Positions 61,832 through 64,000 of a stretch of DNA of 64,000 bases are shown piece after piece. Position 1 is the stretch's first letter, and each line of letters begins with the position of its first letter. Made by a program: the position numbers and the translations under genes. Where the stretch lies: contig JAFWOP010000029.1 of assembly GCA_017545365.1 (NCBI GenBank), positions 39,592 to 103,591 on the forward strand, read 5' to 3'. The DNA comes from Bacteroidales bacterium. GTDB taxonomy: Bacteria > Bacteroidota > Bacteroidia > Bacteroidales > P3. The notes below the pieces were generated by a model. It searched no databases and was not told the DNA's origin. It saw only the letters and a program-made list of their open reading frames with translations.

Positions 61832-61840
61832 GCAAAAATA
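61832..61840 (-). promoter_or_regulatory. Promoter of the acyltransferase-SDR-ADH operon
   Basis: TATTTTTGC on the minus strand, about 54 bases before the ATG at 61778. The AT-rich DNA on to 61990 also carries the rightward promoter of the truncated ATPase gene (TATTTTTGC near 61971-61980). The AraC gene at 62325 is the probable regulator. Confidence 0.55.
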
Positions 61841-62002
61841 CAACCATTTTTCCGAATAGCTATTTCACAAAAAGCACCAATATTTTCACAATAAACATAA
61901 ATTGCTTGAATGTGAACTTATTCTTTTTACACATTTTGTGTTATACATTTTGTGTAATTGTGCTTTTTTTGTATTTTTGCATCAGAAAAGAATTTGTGAA
62001 AT

Positions 62003-62128
62003 ATGGATAATCCTTTTATTTTCAGGACGTATAAGACGAAAGAAAAGTTCTGTGACCGCCAAAAAGAACTGGAAAAACTGCTTTCGAATGCTCTTTCAAG
62101 AGCCGATACAACCCTGATAGCACAGTGA
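62003..62128 (+). pseudogene. 5' fragment of an AAA-type ATPase gene
   Basis: 41 residues: MDNPFIFRTYKTKEKFCDRQ, then KELEKLLSNALSRADTTLIAQ*. The first part matches the start of Bacteroidota ATPases that continue ADTTLISPRRxGKTGLI, where Walker A would follow. Here the sequence leaves that path after DTTLI and uses CCTGATAGCACAGTGA, the exact last 16 bases of the TPR gene at 14520-14535. So the ATPase was cut and joined to foreign DNA at a shared CTGATA. Confidence 0.7.
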
Positions 62129-62275
62129 AGAAATGGAGATTTGAGAATTGAGAACTAACTGAATTCGTTAATGTGTTAATTCGTGAGTCATTTGACCGCG
62201 CCAAGGACTAACACATTAACACGTTAACACATTCAAGAATTCTCCATTCTCCATTCCAAAGGCGGCAGCCTACTT
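62129..62275. repeat. Nested word-built hairpins (family 1 inside family 5)
   Basis: Outer arms GGAGATTTGAGAATTGAGAA on the left and TTCTCCATTCTCCATTCC on the right enclose a complete family 1 unit (GAATTCGTTAATGTG, GAGTCATTTGACCGCGCCAAG, GACTAACACATTAACACG, ending CACATTC). GGCGGCAGCC follows at 62262. One element has entered another of a different vocabulary. Confidence 0.72.
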
Positions 62276-62324
62276 TTTAGTTTTTAGTTTTTACCTTTTA
62301 CTTTCCCAAGGAGGAGAAGTACTG

Positions 62325-63155
62325 ATGAAAATCGATTTTCAATACTCGACGGATTTCCTCGGCATGAACGCGAGGGAGCTGGCACACACCTGCATGCACC
62401 TGCTGTGCACGGCGGGTGAGGGAAGTTTTGTGTTCAACGAGCGGAGCTACCATATTATGAAGAACGACCTGGTGGTGATGCCGCACCCCAACAGGGCGGA
62501 AAGCCTCACCGCCTCGCCAGACATGCAGGTGGAGTGGTTCGCCGCCGACAACAAATTTCTCTCGAGCCTCTTGCCGTCGAACAATTACAGCATCGGGGGC
62601 AGCATCTCGCTCAACCAGAACCCCGTCATCAAGGTCGACGACCGACAGGCGGCCATCATGTTAGAAGACTTCCACCGCCTGAGAGACCGCCTCAACGACC
62701 GCCACCTGCTCTTCTACCGCGAAATGATGGGGAGCCTCTGCCTGACAATGATGTACGACATCTTTGAGCTTCACGCCCGACGCGAGGCCACCAGCACCCA
62801 CAGCGACCGGACGGCTTATATAGTGCGCCAACTGACCGACCTGCTTGCTACCGGCATCAGCCACACCGAGCGTGAGGTGAGCTACTATGCCGAGCGCCTC
62901 AACGTCTCCACCAAATACCTCTCCGCCACCGTCAAGCGCGTGACAGGGCACAGCGTCAGCAGTTTCATCGACCGCGCCACCGTGCCCATCCTGAAGAAAT
63001 ACCTCAACGACGAGCGACTCTCGCTCACCCAGATAGCCGACCACATGAACTTCACCTCCCTCTCCTATTTCAGCCGCTACTGCACCAAACACCTCGGCCA
63101 GTCGCCCAGCGACTACCGCCGCAGCCTCCAGCCGAGGGAAAGTGAAAACAATTAA
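62325..63155 (+). CDS. AraC-family transcriptional regulator
   Basis: 276 residues starting MKIDFQYSTDFLGMNARELA after a strong ribosome site (AAGGAGGAG). The N-terminal part has a cupin-like sensor (GEGSFVFNERSYHIMKNDLV). The C-terminal pair of helix-turn-helix units is in AERLNVSTKYLSATVKRVTG and LTQIADHMNFTSLSYFSRYC. It faces away from the acyltransferase-SDR-ADH operon and probably controls it. Confidence 0.92.
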   Translation: MKIDFQYSTDFLGMNARELAHTCMHLLCTAGEGSFVFNERSYHIMKNDLVVMPHPNRAESLTASPDMQVEWFAADNKFLSSLLPSNNYSIGGSISLNQNPVIKVDDRQAAIMLEDFHRLRDRLNDRHLLFYREMMGSLCLTMMYDIFELHARREATSTHSDRTAYIVRQLTDLLATGISHTEREVSYYAERLNVSTKYLSATVKRVTGHSVSSFIDRATVPILKKYLNDERLSLTQIADHMNFTSLSYFSRYCTKHLGQSPSDYRRSLQPRESENN

Positions 63156-63489
63156 ATTGAGAGTTGAGAGTTGAAAGTTTAGGGTTGAGAATTATCCGGG
63201 TGCGGCAGCAATTTTCAATTTTCAATTTTCAATTTTTATGTTGGGGACAAATATGCGACACTATCGGAACGTTGAGGAAAGGTGGCGAAAGGTGGCGTAA
63301 ACCTTCACAGAATATAAAGTAACTTCCGCGCGAAACGACAAGTGCCTCAACGAAAAATACGTTGTTACCATTCCGTCGCGACGCTACTGGATATAAGAGA
63401 TGAAACTTGTCAAACTTTAGTCAATAATAAAAAAACCGCCTCTCTTTAACAGAAGGGCGGTTATTGTTTTATGAGATGCTCCGATAAAG
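63156..63489. other. Intergenic region with word-built tract and terminator
   Basis: Between convergent genes. It holds a family 5 tract (TTGAGAGTTGAGAGTTG...GGTGCGGCAGC...TTTTCAATTTTCAATTTTC, 63158-63237), a direct GGAAAGGTGGCGAAAGGTGGC repeat near 63277-63300, a stretch with no clear feature, and the terminator at 63424-63462. Confidence 0.55.
63424..63462 (-). terminator. Rho-independent terminator
   Basis: AACCGCC (63434-63440) and GGCGGTT (63456-63462) form the stem. On the minus strand the stem is followed by TTTTTTTATTATTG, so it ends transcription of the gene at 63490-64000. On the plus strand the following ATTGTTTT is a weaker T tract for the AraC gene. Confidence 0.75.
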
Positions 63490-64000
63490 TTACTGCAGCT
63501 TGACATGCTTCTTGCCGTTCTGGATGTAGACACCGCGGAAGGTGGCGGGGACTTCGGTGCCAAGGTAGCGGCCGTCGATGGTGAAGACGCGCAGGTCGTT
63601 GACAATCTGCTCCATCTCGACGTCTTCAATGCCGTTGGTGCCACCATTGGAATTGATGGTGCCGTTGCCGCTGAGGCTGGTGTAGGTCAGCGTGTAGCCG
63701 TTGCAATTGATGGTACCGTTGTTGACCAATGTGGTGACGGTAGTATTGGCGGTGAGGTTCCAGGTAGCGGTGCTCTGCACGGTGATGTTGGCGGTGTATC
63801 CGTTGTCCTGCTTCACAGTGCCGGTGTAGTCGCCATTGGAGAGGATGAGATTGCCCACTGCTCCGCTGGTGCTCCACTGCGAGTCGTCCATAACATACAT
63901 AATGACACCGCTCGGCACGGTGAGGGTGCAGCCGTCGAGGGTGCAGGTGGCGTTGACGCAGGTGGCTACTTCAAGCAGCGGGGCGCTATTGTCTGTCATA
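63490..64000 (-). CDS. C-terminal part of a secreted surface protein (cut by window edge)
   Basis: At least 169 residues are visible and the frame is open to the right edge, so the true start is probably outside. The visible part is Thr/Asn/Gly-rich beta repeats (NITVQSTATWNLTANTTVTT, NNGTINCNGYTLTYTSLSGN) as in right-handed beta-helix or adhesin proteins. The end DLRVFTIDGRYLGTEVPATF to YIQNGKKHVKLQ resembles the C-terminal anchoring tails of Bacteroidota secreted proteins. Confidence 0.7.
   Translation of the reverse strand, partial: MTDNSAPLLEVATCVNATCTLDGCTLTVPSGVIMYVMDDSQWSTSGAVGNLILSNGDYTGTVKQDNGYTANITVQSTATWNLTANTTVTTLVNNGTINCNGYTLTYTSLSGNGTINSNGGTNGIEDVEMEQIVNDLRVFTIDGRYLGTEVPATFRGVYIQNGKKHVKLQ

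Noticed and set aside
61747..62010. An 87-codon AT-rich plus-strand frame
   Set aside because: It overlaps two promoters and the acyltransferase start; Phe/Leu/Cys-rich content is typical of chance frames in AT-rich spacers.

Overview
The window comes from a member of the Bacteroidota, most likely an uncultured Bacteroidales. Evidence seen in the sequence: promoters with the Bacteroidota -7 element TAnnTTTG (often TATCTTTGC or TATTTTTGC) before many genes, secreted proteins with a type IX secretion (T9SS) C-terminal tail, an RprY-like response regulator, a DUF6794 protein, a very large signal peptidase I, and many lipoproteins. No tRNA, rRNA or CRISPR array was found. Species or genus cannot be fixed from this sequence alone.

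Layout. 1-9.8 kb, minus strand: two glycosyltransferases, an MBL-fold hydrolase, an RprY-like regulator, a cyclophilin, signal peptidase I and two secreted proteins. 10.2-18.7 kb, plus strand: a housekeeping run (priA, ruvX, def, a TPR lipoprotein, mutL, a rhomboid protease, a DUF6794 protein). 18.7-28.9 kb, minus strand: a defence island built on a type I restriction-modification system (hsdM, hsdS, hsdR) with a HEPN/nucleotidyltransferase pair, a broken DUF2806 gene, a DUF1016 nuclease and an ADP-ribosylglycohydrolase/macro-like fusion. 29-31.8 kb: gcvP. 32-46 kb, minus strand: small redox, hydrolase and acetyltransferase genes, many exported as lipoproteins, ending with an AraC regulator. 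47-59 kb: a decaying accessory zone with three toxin-antitoxin loci (two carrying frameshifts), gene fragments, an esterase, and an intact plus-strand operon ending in hcp (hybrid cluster protein) with a Crp/Fnr regulator nearby. 59.2-63.2 kb: an alcohol dehydrogenase/SDR/acyltransferase operon facing an AraC regulator. The right edge cuts a secreted protein.

The most unusual signal lies between genes. Several families of intergenic elements share one architecture: two arms made of degenerate 7-9 bp tandem words that are imperfectly complementary to each other, around a short loop that is often GC-rich. The best-defined family (8-bp words TTAATTCG and AACACATT around a GAGTC...GACTAAC core) occurs at seven places. 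It sits at the exact ends of truncated genes (DUF2806, a small lipoprotein, a fragment before hsdS), so it appears to take part in gene breakage. A second scar is reciprocal: the crp stop codon lies inside a fragment of the 3' end of hcp, and the hcp stop codon is followed by a degraded 3' end of crp. This is what a duplicated convergent hcp/crp pair would leave after one copy of each was lost.

Several accessory genes carry single-base indels or nonsense codons, while the long core genes (priA, mutL, gcvP, hsdR, lepB) are open. Real decay seems more likely than uniform sequencing error, but read-level checking would decide this.
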